Shown: positions 48,032-58,948 of the stretch, in pieces | How positions within the stretch are numbered: the first letter of the stretch is position 1 | How the letters are laid out: the number at the start of each line of letters is the position of its first letter | DNA from: a virus | Strand: one strand, 5' to 3' | DNA length: 61,096 bases | Virus record (IMG/VR): IMGVR_UViG_3300044633_000159 | Coordinates: 1-61,096 of that record | The notes under the pieces: model-generated | Told to the model about the DNA's origin: nothing | Databases searched by the model: none | What the model saw: the letters and a program-made list of their open reading frames with translations, nothing else | Program-made: the position numbers and the translations under genes

Positions 48032-48051
48032 CATGTAATACTAATATGAAG

Positions 48052-48083
48052 GCGGATATTGTAAATTAAACTGCAGTATCCGC
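48052..48083 (+). terminator. Terminator after the 276-residue gene
   Basis: GCGGATATTG and CAGTATCCGC pair over ten positions (one wobble) around a 12-base loop. The T run after it is weak (TTAATATTATAAT). Confidence 0.7.
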
Positions 48084-48107
48084 TTAATATTATAATAAAA
48101 ATAACAA

Positions 48108-48803
48108 ATGGCAGTAAGTGTAGACACGGTATATAGAACTGTTTTATTAATTATAAACAAGGAACAAAGAGGTAACTTAACTCCTGATGAATTTAATAAA
48201 ACTGCAACTCAAGTTCAATTAGAAATATTCAACGAATACTTTGAAGATCTAAACCAAGTTCTTAGAGTTCAAGGTAATGACAGTGAATATTCAGATAGAA
48301 TAAAAAACCTAGAAGAAAAAATAGCTTTTTTTCATTCTAACGGAAATTGTACTTTTTCTGTAGATAGTTTTGCAACGCCTGATGCTACCAATTTTTATAA
48401 GATAGGCACTGTAATATACAAAGGAGAAAAAGAAGTTCAATATGTTCAACCTAATGAACTATTAGAACTAATGTTGTCACCTATAACAAAACCTTCACTT
48501 TATTGGCCAGTATACGAATATAAAAATTCTAAAATATACGTATATCCAAAAACTATAAGCACTGATATTTCTTGTACCTATATTAAGAAACCATTAAACC
48601 CAATGTGGAATTTTACATTAGGACCAAACAATCAATATATCTATAATGCTGGCGCTTCGCAGGATTTTCAATTACATCCTACAGAACAAAATAATTTAAT
48701 AACTAGAATATTACTTTATTCAGGTATAGTTGTAAATGATCCGCAGATAGTGGGTATAGCAGCTCAACAGATTCAAGCAGAGAATATTAATTCAAAATCA
48801 TAA
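48108..48803 (+). CDS. Tail tube / adaptor protein (T7 gp11-like position)
   Basis: The 231-residue protein starts with a helix bundle (VYRTVLLIINKEQRGNLTPD and QVQLEIFNEYFEDLNQVLR) followed by a beta part, the layout of podovirus adaptor/tail tubular A proteins. It is first in the tail module and precedes the nozzle genes. Confidence 0.68.
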   Translation: MAVSVDTVYRTVLLIINKEQRGNLTPDEFNKTATQVQLEIFNEYFEDLNQVLRVQGNDSEYSDRIKNLEEKIAFFHSNGNCTFSVDSFATPDATNFYKIGTVIYKGEKEVQYVQPNELLELMLSPITKPSLYWPVYEYKNSKIYVYPKTISTDISCTYIKKPLNPMWNFTLGPNNQYIYNAGASQDFQLHPTEQNNLITRILLYSGIVVNDPQIVGIAAQQIQAENINSKS

Positions 48804-48809
48804 TAGAGT

Positions 48810-50075
48810 ATGTCAACACCTAACAATGGATTAATAACGGAAACTAATAGACAGTATTACGAAGGAGCACAAGGTTTCGAAATAATATATACTCCAGGCA
48901 GCGGAACTAGACCTACATGGACCTCATCTTTTACTACAACTTTTAATACAGACCTTGTTTTTGGAGATTGGGACCCTAATGGTACTAACTATGCTTTAAA
49001 TAATTTTAAACTGTACTGGAGTTTAACAGGATTCCCTGGTACATTTGAGGAAGTTGTAACTCAATATTCGGTTAATGGTAATACAATAACGTATGTTAAC
49101 TCTTCTCTACCAACATCAGACAGTTTTTTAGTTGTTCAATTAAAAACTTTAAGTGGTGGCAGATATGGAGATCAAGATGACCCATCTACTTTGGCTTACG
49201 GAGAGACTACAGAACAAAACTATGGTAGTTATTCTTATATAACACTTAACGATGTTATTAATAATTTTATGGTTGCTTATGTTGGACATGGCAAATTAAT
49301 AAATACAGTAAAAAGAACTGATGTTATATTCCATGCTAAACGCAGTATGCAGGAGTTCAGTTATGATACTTTAAAAAGTATTAAATCACAAGAACTAAAC
49401 ATACCACCAAGTCTAAGTATTATAATACCTCAAGACTATGTAAACTACGTGAAGATGTCTTGGATAGATCATTCAGGAATAAAACATCCTATATATCCTT
49501 CAAACAATATAACTATCAGTCCTTATGAGAATCCTATACAGGATAATAGAGGTATGCCGATTCAGGATAACTTTGAATCAAATATAACAGGTACATCGAT
49601 AACAGAAGAAAGATGGGCAACCAACAATAAAGACCGTATAACATTTGACTCTAATAACTTTGTTGGTGATTGGTATAATGGAGACATGTGGGTACAGAGT
49701 GTTTTCTATGGTAGAAGATATGGCGTAGATCCACAGTATGCAAACATGAACGGTTATTTCACTATGAATGAAAGAGAAGGTAAAATATCTTTTAGTAGTG
49801 ATTTAGTTGGTAAGTTAATAGTTTTAGAATATGTTTCAGATGGTTTAGCTTATGATCTAGATTCTAGAGTACCTAAACTAGTAGAAGAAGCAATGTATGC
49901 TTATATTCTTCACGCTATAATAGCGTCTAGAGCAAATCAACCTGAATACTTAGTTCAAAGATTAAAACAAGAGAAGAGTGCTAAACTAAGAAACGCTAAA
50001 ATAAGATTATCAAATATCAAGTTAGAGGAAATAACTCAAGTATTAAGAGGACAATCTAAATGGATTAAACACTAG
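48810..50075 (+). CDS. Tail protein between adaptor and nozzle
   Basis: The 421-residue protein has a beta-rich first third with FTTTFNTDLVFGDWDPNGTN, then a part with IIPQDYVNYVKMSWIDHSGI near 210 that resembles the core of adaptor/connector proteins, and a helical end (LRNAKIRLSNIKLEEITQVL). It may bind the portal or tail tube. It starts six bases after the previous gene and ends four bases before the nozzle gene. Confidence 0.66.
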   Translation: MSTPNNGLITETNRQYYEGAQGFEIIYTPGSGTRPTWTSSFTTTFNTDLVFGDWDPNGTNYALNNFKLYWSLTGFPGTFEEVVTQYSVNGNTITYVNSSLPTSDSFLVVQLKTLSGGRYGDQDDPSTLAYGETTEQNYGSYSYITLNDVINNFMVAYVGHGKLINTVKRTDVIFHAKRSMQEFSYDTLKSIKSQELNIPPSLSIIIPQDYVNYVKMSWIDHSGIKHPIYPSNNITISPYENPIQDNRGMPIQDNFESNITGTSITEERWATNNKDRITFDSNNFVGDWYNGDMWVQSVFYGRRYGVDPQYANMNGYFTMNEREGKISFSSDLVGKLIVLEYVSDGLAYDLDSRVPKLVEEAMYAYILHAIIASRANQPEYLVQRLKQEKSAKLRNAKIRLSNIKLEEITQVLRGQSKWIKH

Positions 50076-50079
50076 TAAA

Positions 50080-53000
50080 ATGGCTGAAGTAAAAAATAGT
50101 TTCTTACAATCAAAAATGAATAAAGATCTAGACGATAGACTTATTCCAAATGGACAGTACAGAGACGCTTTAAATGTATCTATAGGTAAATCTGAAAGTG
50201 AAAATGTAGGTGTACTACAAAATATTTTAGGTAATACAAAACTAAATACATTAAGTACTGTTGATGCTACTCTAAATTGTATTGGTGTTTTTATGGATAA
50301 CCAAAACAATAGAATATATCAATTTCTAACTAATTATACAGATTTAAATCCTGAAGATATAACGTTATGTGATAATATAACTCCTCCTATAGGTGGTTGG
50401 GTTATGAAAATTACTGTTTATGACTTCAATACAAGTCCTCAATATACAACATTAGTATCCGGTACTTTTTTGAACTTTTCAACAACAAACCTAATATTAG
50501 GTGTAAATCTAGTAGAAGGTTTATTATTTTGGACTGATAATAGAAACCAACCGCGTAAGATAAATGTTAGTAGCGCATTAAATAATCCTTTGTATTATAC
50601 TACAGAAACTCAAATATCTGTAGCTAAATACGCTCCTGTTGATCCTATATCTATGTTTAAAAAAGCAACGGCAGTTGTAATAAGTATAGACACTGACAAT
50701 TTTGTTTATAGTTTTGAAAGCCAAACAGGAGTATTAGAAGTAGGTATGACGCTGGTTAAGAGTACAATGCCTGAAAACGGATATACCTCAATAGTAGGTT
50801 TTCCAAATGAGGATTCATTTGAATTATATACTTTTGATAATACTATAAGCGAAGGTGACACACTTACGTTTATAACATCTACTATGACAGACAAATCTTC
50901 TGATCCAGATTGGCCGGGTGATCCATCTTTTTTAGAGGATAAATATGTTAGATTTAGTTATAGATTTAAGTTTGATGATAACGAGTATTCTTTAATTGCT
51001 CCATTTACTCAAATAGCATATATACCAAAACAAAAAGGATATTTTATAGATGGTAATGAGTCTTCAGCTTATAAGAGTACAGTTATTAGTTGGATGGAAA
51101 ACAACGTTAATAATATAGAATTATTGGTACCTTTACCAGATACAGGTGATAATATTAGAGACTCATACAAAATAACTCAATTAGAAATATTATATAAAGA
51201 GTCTGATGCTTTGTCTATAAAAGTATTAGATACTATTGACTATGTTGCTATAAGACAATCTTCTCCAAATACTAATGTATATAATTACCCATATCAGTCT
51301 CAGAAGCCATTTAAAACACTCTCTGATGATCAAATAACTAGAGTATATGATAATGTACCAGTTAGAGCATTAGGGCAAGAAATAGTTGGTAATAGGGTGG
51401 TTTATGGTAACTTTTATAATATGTATTCTCCACCATCATCAATAAATTATAATACTACTATATTGTCAAAATCTAGTATTTTTAATAATTTTATAGAATA
51501 CCCTAATCATACAATAAAACAAAATAGAAATTATCAAGTAGGCTTTGTATTAGCTGATAAGTTTGGTAGACAATCATCTGTAATATTATCAACAGTTGAC
51601 CTACAGTCTACAAGTGTAGCCGGTACAATATTTGGAGGATCAACATTATATGCTCCATATGAAGAGGATAGTTCATCAAATATAATATCAGTAAAAAATT
51701 GGTTTGGTAATGCTATAGTTACTATTGTAAACAGCACTATAGATTCAACAAGAGATATTCAAGCCGGAACACCTGGACTATATGCAGAACCAACATCTGC
51801 TATTGGATTTATCGTTTTACCTACTACCACCGCTATCACAGATAATTCTTATCAATTTACAATAAGCTCAGCACCCGGTCAGGCCGTGCCTGTTATAGGA
51901 GATCGTATGAGAGGTGCGTATACTGATTATGTTACTGTTGTACCTAAAAAACCTTCAGACCCAAATCCACCACATCCAGCATACTTTATTAGAACTAGTG
52001 GAAGAATTAATGATGTTTATTTATCAAACCCTGACAATGATGTTGATACAAAATTCGCATATAATATAAATGAAATAGGTTGGTATTCTTATAAGATTGT
52101 GGTTAAACAACAGCAACAAGAATATTATAACGTATATTTACCAGGAATGTTGGATGGGTATCCTAGTAATCAAACATATGGTTCTCAAGTAATATATACA
52201 GATGGAGTGGCATCTACACAAAACGGTATAAATACAACTGACTTCCCAGTAGGAGAAATTGGCAAAACAGGTCATATAGTATTAATAAATGATAATATAA
52301 ATAAAGTACCTAGAGATTTAGTTGAAGTTGGACCTGATCAAAAATTATATAGAAGTAGTGTTTCTTTATATGGTAAAGTAGAAAACGCGGCTACTTTATT
52401 ACCATTAATTGCTGATGAAGATTATTTAGTAACAAATCCATTAGAAACATCGATAGTATATAAAATAGAAGACAATGTTGGCATATTAACATCTGTTGTA
52501 GCCGGTAATGGAATTCAATCTGATCAATCAAACACTCCCGCTGACAATCCTAAAAGATGGTATGCTAATACAGCAGTAGTTTCTAATGAATTGTATTCTT
52601 TTGATGTAATAATAAGAGTTTTAGCAGAAGTAGGAGATACGCTTATAGCTTTAAATGTTCCTCATGAAAATATAGAAATAGACGATCAAGTAGTATACGA
52701 AGTTGATGGTATTAAATATTATAATTCTATATCTGCAGGGGGAACTACAGATGTTACACTAACCACTGCTTTAACTACTGATATACCTGTAGATACAATA
52801 ATAAAAATTATTAGGCCAACCCACGGTAAAATTACTTTTAGTCCACCAAACTTTGTTAATAACGATGGAACAAATGTATATTTAAACTACACTATAGCAA
52901 AAGGAGAAAATATTCAATATTTCCCAACAAGAAAAGCGGACATAGTAACAGCTATAGCCACAGCTGCAGATTTTAATTTCTTAGATAATAACGTAAACAA

Positions 53001-56000
53001 TATAAAAGGTACTGCCGGTTTAAACTTTTATCAATTACAAACAAAACCTAGTATTGGCAGGGTGTCTGTGGTTAACCCAATAGGAGTTATCAGTGATATA
53101 ATGACCCCGTACTTAAGCGTATATGAAACAACACCTGAAATATCTGCTTTGCAATTATTTTGGGAAACCGCATCAACTGGTCTTATATCAGATTTAAACT
53201 ATGATGTTTCAGTTGGTTATGATGGTCCTATAGGATTTAGCAATATTAACTTTGTATTTAATGAGGATCAAGATAAAGATGGATCTGGCTTAAATGAAGG
53301 AGAGCCAAATTCAAAATGGATAACTAATACTTTTACTCTTTTAAATAACACGGGCGTACCATTACCTTTTATAGGTAATCCAGTATTAGTTTCCGTTTTT
53401 GATAATTTTGGTACAGATGTAACATCGTCTTTTGGAGTTAGTTTAGAATCGCCTCTTGACCCTAACACTATAAGAATATTTATTAACAATTCATTTGCTT
53501 TTACACACACGTCAAATATTTTTGGTAACTTTACATTTCAAATAAGAACAGAATTAACACCTGGTCAATTTGCAACATTCCCTGTTTATGGGCGTTTAAG
53601 AAATATAGCTCCTTATTTTACAGAAACTGCAGAAGACTATAGCGTTAAAATATCTGTAGATTATCCATTTAATAGTAGTCAGGATGTTGAATTCATAACT
53701 GCTAGTAATGGTTCTTTTAGTACTGGTTCACAAAGTCAAATAAACTTGTTTTGGAGCATAATAGAAGGTAATTCTGATAATTACTTTACATTAAATAGTT
53801 CTACTGGATTATTATCTTTAATTAATGAAAATATACCTATTGGTATATACACATTAAAAGTCGAAATACAAGACGCTTATAGTTCTGGTCCTTTATTTGG
53901 TGATCCTGATTATTTTGGCACATTATCAAGCGAAATTGAATTTACTGTTACTATAATGCCACGCCCGGTTCCTGATAGTTTAATATATGAAACAGATGAG
54001 TTTGTATGGAATCATGACACTGCATGCAGCGGTTCTAATGTCCCCGGTCAAGGTTATGCGGCTTTTTATGTAGGAGCTGCTAATATAAGACCAAATATAT
54101 TTGGAATAAACCTTGGATTACCTGATATAACACTTACTAGCCCTCCGGCATCAAGTAGAGCTTTCCAATCATATGTAAATGTAGGTAGCGCTAATGGGTT
54201 AATATTTGGTTCATCAAATCCTCCAATAGGATTGACTAGAGGTACTTTAGAGTGGGTCATATCAAATGTTGGTAGAAATATGTATCCAAACTATAGCTCA
54301 GTTGATACTGCTCAAAAGAAAAACGCATATTGGAATACGCAAAGGCAAGGTGACTTAGAATATATATTATACTACAGAGCAAATAGTAGTGATTCTTGGA
54401 TACCAGCTAGGAGTGATAATGGTTTCCCAGAAACTTTACAATCAACGCCCGTTTGGAGATCTATAGTAGATTTAGAAATGTCTCTTTACCATTTTACTTG
54501 GGCAAAGTTAGAGAATGCGGTTAATCCTAACAGTACATCTATTGCTATAATCATACCTGAATTTCAAGCACAGCCAAAAGTAAACGATTATATTGAAATG
54601 CAAAGTTCAATTTTTTCTATTCCTTTTACTAGTAGGATAACTGAAGTTAATATAAATACAAACACAGTTGGAATAATAATAGACCCACCAACTCCTCCTA
54701 TTGCGGGATTTGGGGCTGGTTTAAATGTTAAGATAATTAGAGTTCCTGAAAATAGTACAGGTGAAGTTTTTAAACAAACATCTTTTACAACATCTAATCC
54801 AGGGGAATATTGCCTTGTGTTAAAGTATACTTATAAAAGAGAAGTTGATGACTATGTATTTAGAAGAACTACTGATGGTCTTGGAGTCAGTGATTATGTT
54901 AATCTTGATCCAGGTGTAGCGGTGGTAGTTGGCGATAATGCTTTCTGGTCTACAAATGAGCCTTTTGCAAGTTATTCTAGGACAGTTGAAAGCGTTACAA
55001 CAATTTTAACTGGCCAACGGATAAATATGAACGGAACAAACGTTGTGATACCAGACAATACAACAATAACGTTTCGTAGACCAAATCCTAAAAATTTATA
55101 TTGCTCTACTATTGACATGTTTGGCAAGGTACAAACTAGAGATGTTAATTACCCGATTAATCCTATAAGATACCAAGTAGCGTCAAACTCTATTTCAAAT
55201 TACCCTTATAGTACATCTCCGCTATCTTATTTAAGTGTTATTACAGGATTTGATTATGTAATTAACGCTACTCTAATAGCGCAGACAACGGTATCAAATG
55301 AAATAGAGTTATTAAGTCTACCAATTCCGCAATATTTATTTGTAATGGATGGTAAAATTACACCTGGTGTTTATGTGTATACTTCTGGATATACTGATTG
55401 GGTTGGTGATCCGTATTTTGAACCTAATGCGCAAGTAACTGATTTTGATGAAAATACTAGGACAATAACAATAAGTTCTTCAACTAAAGTTCCAATACCG
55501 GCAGATACTAAAATAGTTTTAACAGTTAGACCTGACGCAGGATTTGGGTTTACTGGTTCTTTATGGACAACTTCTAATAATGGATTAGCTATAACTCAAT
55601 TTTACTCAGATGAAAATATGTTACTGCCTTGGCAACCGGCGTATAGTGATGGGTTTTGTGTTTATAGAAACGCTGATAGAGATTATAGTGAGCAAATAAC
55701 AGATGGCCCAGTTACATGGAGCGTTCCACCTCCTGGTAATGCACCGTATATAACTATTATGCCTCCAATAACCAAAAAACCATTCTTTACAGGAAGGTTC
55801 ACTGGAAATGGGCAATCTATTATAAGTACGACCTCGGGAGCTGTAGATTTTTATACTGCTTGGAATTATGAACAAAGATATCCTATAGTTGGTGTAAATG
55901 TTAGTGTTTTATTACAGTGTTTGGTTGACGATACATCTTCGTTTTTAAGTGACGTTGTAGTTGGGGACTTCGTTTATAATTTAACAACTGGACTCTCCAC

Positions 56001-56142
56001 TCAAGTTACGGAAGTAATCAGTAATACCGTGTTAAAATTAAGTGATAATATATTTACTGAAGTTGGAAGAACATATATGGTAAGCCCTAAGTTGTTTGTA
56101 AATCAAGAACCAGGCAATCTATACCAAGTAAAATCTTATTAA
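50080..56142 (+). CDS. Giant tail nozzle protein with inserted cadherin-like domain
   Basis: The 2020-residue protein opens with NKDLDDRLIPNGQYRDALNV and VGVLQNILGNTKL, the start of stabilisation/nozzle proteins of podoviruses (T7 gp12 role). The body is beta-rich throughout. Near 1190-1290 a cadherin-like domain is visible (FTLNSSTGLLSLINENIPIG, YTLKVEIQDAYSSG). Modules such as DDQVVYEVDGIKYYNSI recur here and in the next gene. It is far larger than T7 gp12 (794), so much of it probably forms appendages that contact the host. The next gene continues the nozzle fold. Confidence 0.74.
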   Translation: MAEVKNSFLQSKMNKDLDDRLIPNGQYRDALNVSIGKSESENVGVLQNILGNTKLNTLSTVDATLNCIGVFMDNQNNRIYQFLTNYTDLNPEDITLCDNITPPIGGWVMKITVYDFNTSPQYTTLVSGTFLNFSTTNLILGVNLVEGLLFWTDNRNQPRKINVSSALNNPLYYTTETQISVAKYAPVDPISMFKKATAVVISIDTDNFVYSFESQTGVLEVGMTLVKSTMPENGYTSIVGFPNEDSFELYTFDNTISEGDTLTFITSTMTDKSSDPDWPGDPSFLEDKYVRFSYRFKFDDNEYSLIAPFTQIAYIPKQKGYFIDGNESSAYKSTVISWMENNVNNIELLVPLPDTGDNIRDSYKITQLEILYKESDALSIKVLDTIDYVAIRQSSPNTNVYNYPYQSQKPFKTLSDDQITRVYDNVPVRALGQEIVGNRVVYGNFYNMYSPPSSINYNTTILSKSSIFNNFIEYPNHTIKQNRNYQVGFVLADKFGRQSSVILSTVDLQSTSVAGTIFGGSTLYAPYEEDSSSNIISVKNWFGNAIVTIVNSTIDSTRDIQAGTPGLYAEPTSAIGFIVLPTTTAITDNSYQFTISSAPGQAVPVIGDRMRGAYTDYVTVVPKKPSDPNPPHPAYFIRTSGRINDVYLSNPDNDVDTKFAYNINEIGWYSYKIVVKQQQQEYYNVYLPGMLDGYPSNQTYGSQVIYTDGVASTQNGINTTDFPVGEIGKTGHIVLINDNINKVPRDLVEVGPDQKLYRSSVSLYGKVENAATLLPLIADEDYLVTNPLETSIVYKIEDNVGILTSVVAGNGIQSDQSNTPADNPKRWYANTAVVSNELYSFDVIIRVLAEVGDTLIALNVPHENIEIDDQVVYEVDGIKYYNSISAGGTTDVTLTTALTTDIPVDTIIKIIRPTHGKITFSPPNFVNNDGTNVYLNYTIAKGENIQYFPTRKADIVTAIATAADFNFLDNNVNNIKGTAGLNFYQLQTKPSIGRVSVVNPIGVISDIMTPYLSVYETTPEISALQLFWETASTGLISDLNYDVSVGYDGPIGFSNINFVFNEDQDKDGSGLNEGEPNSKWITNTFTLLNNTGVPLPFIGNPVLVSVFDNFGTDVTSSFGVSLESPLDPNTIRIFINNSFAFTHTSNIFGNFTFQIRTELTPGQFATFPVYGRLRNIAPYFTETAEDYSVKISVDYPFNSSQDVEFITASNGSFSTGSQSQINLFWSIIEGNSDNYFTLNSSTGLLSLINENIPIGIYTLKVEIQDAYSSGPLFGDPDYFGTLSSEIEFTVTIMPRPVPDSLIYETDEFVWNHDTACSGSNVPGQGYAAFYVGAANIRPNIFGINLGLPDITLTSPPASSRAFQSYVNVGSANGLIFGSSNPPIGLTRGTLEWVISNVGRNMYPNYSSVDTAQKKNAYWNTQRQGDLEYILYYRANSSDSWIPARSDNGFPETLQSTPVWRSIVDLEMSLYHFTWAKLENAVNPNSTSIAIIIPEFQAQPKVNDYIEMQSSIFSIPFTSRITEVNINTNTVGIIIDPPTPPIAGFGAGLNVKIIRVPENSTGEVFKQTSFTTSNPGEYCLVLKYTYKREVDDYVFRRTTDGLGVSDYVNLDPGVAVVVGDNAFWSTNEPFASYSRTVESVTTILTGQRINMNGTNVVIPDNTTITFRRPNPKNLYCSTIDMFGKVQTRDVNYPINPIRYQVASNSISNYPYSTSPLSYLSVITGFDYVINATLIAQTTVSNEIELLSLPIPQYLFVMDGKITPGVYVYTSGYTDWVGDPYFEPNAQVTDFDENTRTITISSSTKVPIPADTKIVLTVRPDAGFGFTGSLWTTSNNGLAITQFYSDENMLLPWQPAYSDGFCVYRNADRDYSEQITDGPVTWSVPPPGNAPYITIMPPITKKPFFTGRFTGNGQSIISTTSGAVDFYTAWNYEQRYPIVGVNVSVLLQCLVDDTSSFLSDVVVGDFVYNLTTGLSTQVTEVISNTVLKLSDNIFTEVGRTYMVSPKLFVNQEPGNLYQVKSY

Positions 56143-56171
56143 AAACCAAAATAAACAAGTAATTATTAATT

Positions 56172-57761
56172 ATGGCAGCAACTATAGAATTAAAATATTT
56201 TAACTCATTTTGGTTAAAGAAGTTAGACACTGTGGTAGATGTTTTCCCAGCAGAATATCCTGTTTTTGAAAGTAACATAACTGAAAATACTATAACATTT
56301 GACTTAAGTTTAGTATCTATTGGCATAGGACAATCAATAAGTTATGAAGTTGACGGGGTAACTTATACTAACACTGTGTTTAAACGTACTTCTGGTACAA
56401 AAGGCATACAGTTATCTACGCAAATGCCAGATGAAGTTCCTGTTGGTACTATTATAAAATTTGGAATAATAACAGATTTTTCACATATTCCAGAAGCATA
56501 TCAATCCACCCCGGAAAGTGATTGGTATGTTGAAGAAGCTAGAATACGTGGTGGTTATAATAATACATCTGTAGACTTTGGCGTTAAGGCATATATAGTT
56601 GAAGACGTGAATGGTCAACAATATAGAGGTAACTCTATGATATATTCTGGTATATTTAATTCTAGAACCGGTATAAACAATACTAATCAGTTTTCAGTAA
56701 GTGAAGATATAATTAGAAGCGTAGAACCTTCTCAAGGATCTATACAAAAACTATATGCCGAAGATACAAACCTTATTATATTTCAAGAAAGAAAGGTTAG
56801 TAGAGCATTAATAGATAAAGATGCGATATATTCAGCTGAAGGTCAGCCAATGACTACATCTGGAACGCAGGTAATAGGTCAAATTCAATCATACGCCGGT
56901 AATTATGGTATAAGTACTAACCCTGAGAGTTTTGCTGTTTATGGGTATCGAAAATACTTTACAGACAGAAATCAGAACGCTGTTCTAAGATTATCTCAAG
57001 ACGGTATAACTGAAATATCAGCAAACGGTATGATTGATTACTTTAGAGATAATTTATCAGGAGTTGGTCAAAGCGGTAGAGTGGTAGGATCTTGGGACAT
57101 GCATAATAAATTATACGTCTTGTCTATGCAACCGCCAGTTATAACAGGTACTAGAGATGATATAGATCGTTTTCAAACAATATCTTTCGATGAAGATATA
57201 AATGGTTGGACTAGTCTTTATTCATTCAAACCAGAATTAGCTGGTAGTTTAAGAGAAAACTATTTTACTTTTAAAAATGGAAATATATGGAAACATTATG
57301 CTCCTACAACTCAAGTTGGTTATTCTAATTTCTACGGAGTGCAATATAGTTCAAAAGTAACTTTAGTATTAAACCCTAATGTATCTGAGTCTAAAAACTT
57401 TAATACTATAAACTATGAGGGCGGACCAGGATGGGCTCTTACGGATCTTCATACTGATTCAGACAAAGCTTTAAGCATTAGTTCGTTTGTTCTGCCAACT
57501 AACTTAAACGATTTACAAAATCAATTATTTACAAACTCATTTAAGAGTAAAGAAAATAAATACTTTGGAACAATAATAAATGATACTGTTTCGAGTCAAG
57601 GCGAAGTTATATATGGAAATTCTATGTCTGGTGTAAAAGGATATTATATAACAGCTACATTAGAATTCCCTGACCCTTACTTAACAGGGGCTGCTATATC
57701 TAATACTAAACAAGCTGAGTTATTTGCGGTGTCTTTAAACTATGTGCATTCATATTATTAA
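56172..57761 (+). CDS. Tail nozzle protein, second part
   Basis: The 529-residue protein contains EEARIRGGYNNTSVDFGVKA near 125, EDTNLIIFQERKVSRALIDK near 200 and NYGISTNPESFAVYGYRKYF near 248, the most conserved stretches of podovirus stabilisation/nozzle proteins. In many marine phages these stretches and the NPNGQYRDALNV-type start are in one polypeptide; here they are in two adjacent genes, 29 bases apart. The gap has no in-frame extension, so the split is real and not a simple frameshift. Confidence 0.74.
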   Translation: MAATIELKYFNSFWLKKLDTVVDVFPAEYPVFESNITENTITFDLSLVSIGIGQSISYEVDGVTYTNTVFKRTSGTKGIQLSTQMPDEVPVGTIIKFGIITDFSHIPEAYQSTPESDWYVEEARIRGGYNNTSVDFGVKAYIVEDVNGQQYRGNSMIYSGIFNSRTGINNTNQFSVSEDIIRSVEPSQGSIQKLYAEDTNLIIFQERKVSRALIDKDAIYSAEGQPMTTSGTQVIGQIQSYAGNYGISTNPESFAVYGYRKYFTDRNQNAVLRLSQDGITEISANGMIDYFRDNLSGVGQSGRVVGSWDMHNKLYVLSMQPPVITGTRDDIDRFQTISFDEDINGWTSLYSFKPELAGSLRENYFTFKNGNIWKHYAPTTQVGYSNFYGVQYSSKVTLVLNPNVSESKNFNTINYEGGPGWALTDLHTDSDKALSISSFVLPTNLNDLQNQLFTNSFKSKENKYFGTIINDTVSSQGEVIYGNSMSGVKGYYITATLEFPDPYLTGAAISNTKQAELFAVSLNYVHSYY

Positions 57762-57772
57762 AATTAAATTAA

Positions 57773-58180
57773 ATGGAATTAAATATAAGAGCATTAAAAG
57801 AATCTGATTGGGAAACATTATTATCCTGGTGGAAATGGTGGAGATGGCCAGAGTTGAACAAAGAAGTACTGCCGATGAATGGTACTGGTGGATTGATGGT
57901 TTGTAAAGGAGATATACCAATCGCTGCTGGCTTTTTATATTTAACTAATTCTAAAGTCGCGTGGTTAGATTGGATTGTTTCTAATCCTGATTATAGAGAA
58001 AAAGATAGAAAAGAATCTTTAGCTTTACTAATAAATGGTTTAGAAACAGTAGCCTTAAACGAAGGATGTAGTACAATAATAAGTATAACAAGAAGTAAAA
58101 GTTTAATGGATATACATAGTAAGCTAGGATATACTGTAGACAAGAATCCTTCCTATGAAATATCAAAAAAAATAACATAA
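57773..58180 (+). CDS. GNAT-fold protein at the T7 gp13 position
   Basis: The 135-residue protein has a GNAT N-acetyltransferase layout: NIRALKESDWETLLSWWKWW at the start, IPIAAGFLYLTNSKVAWLDW in the central sheet, and KLGYTVDKNPSYEI at the end. The acetyl-CoA loop (RxxGxG/A) is not clear, and T7 gp13 has a similar size and ending, so it may be a virion core protein that keeps the fold without the reaction. Confidence 0.68.
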   Translation: MELNIRALKESDWETLLSWWKWWRWPELNKEVLPMNGTGGLMVCKGDIPIAAGFLYLTNSKVAWLDWIVSNPDYREKDRKESLALLINGLETVALNEGCSTIISITRSKSLMDIHSKLGYTVDKNPSYEISKKIT

Positions 58181-58181
58181 T

Positions 58182-58925
58182 ATGGCAGTAGTAACAGCAT
58201 GTGTAGGAGCTGGTTTAGCAGTTGGTGGGGCTTTAGTACAAGCTAACCAAGCAAAACAAGCAGCAAAAGGACATAGAAACGATGCTAATAGAAAAGCAGC
58301 AGAGATAGCAGAGATTGAAAGAAACAGGCAAGCAATACCAAATCCTTATGCTAACATAAGAGATCTTAGTGATATTGCTAAAGATCTTAGTTCTCAAATG
58401 ACAAATCCATTTATGAACTTAGGTGTCGCTACTCAAGCCGCTAAAATGCAAGCGGAAGAAGTAGATATATCATTAGCTAATACATTGGATACATTAAGAG
58501 CTACTGGTGCTAGTGCTGGCGGAGCAACTGCTTTGGCTCAAGCAGCATTACAAAGTAAGAAAGGAGTTACTGCAACTATAGAACAACAAGAAGCAGATAA
58601 TGAGAAATTAAAAGCTCAAGGAGCTGCTCAATTGCAAGAGATGAAGATAGCTGAAGCACAGAGAATTCAAGGTGTTAAATTTAGCGAAGCACAAAGAATG
58701 CAAGCGGCAGAATCTGAAGGTATTAAATTCCAGTATGGAGAACAAGAATCTAGAGACATAGCTATGTTAAATAGATTATCAGGTCAACAAGCGCAATCTC
58801 AGCTAAATAGACAATCAGCTCTTCAAGCGCAGAGTGCTGCTTATGGAGCTGGTATAAGTGCTGTTGGTAGTATTGCTGGTGGTTTAATTGCTAGCGGCGC
58901 TGGTGGTGGTGGTGGACAAGGATAA
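58182..58925 (+). CDS. Internal virion protein, T7 gp14-like
   Basis: The 247-residue protein has an apolar N terminus (VTACVGAGLAVGGALVQANQ), a long Ala/Gln/Glu-rich helical middle and a Gly/Ala apolar end (GAGISAVGSIAGGLIASGAG). T7 gp14 has the same plan and forms the outer-membrane part of the ejected channel. It directly follows the GNAT-fold gene. Confidence 0.78.
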   Translation: MAVVTACVGAGLAVGGALVQANQAKQAAKGHRNDANRKAAEIAEIERNRQAIPNPYANIRDLSDIAKDLSSQMTNPFMNLGVATQAAKMQAEEVDISLANTLDTLRATGASAGGATALAQAALQSKKGVTATIEQQEADNEKLKAQGAAQLQEMKIAEAQRIQGVKFSEAQRMQAAESEGIKFQYGEQESRDIAMLNRLSGQQAQSQLNRQSALQAQSAAYGAGISAVGSIAGGLIASGAGGGGGQG

Positions 58926-58948
58926 ATTAACATTAAAAAACTAAACAA

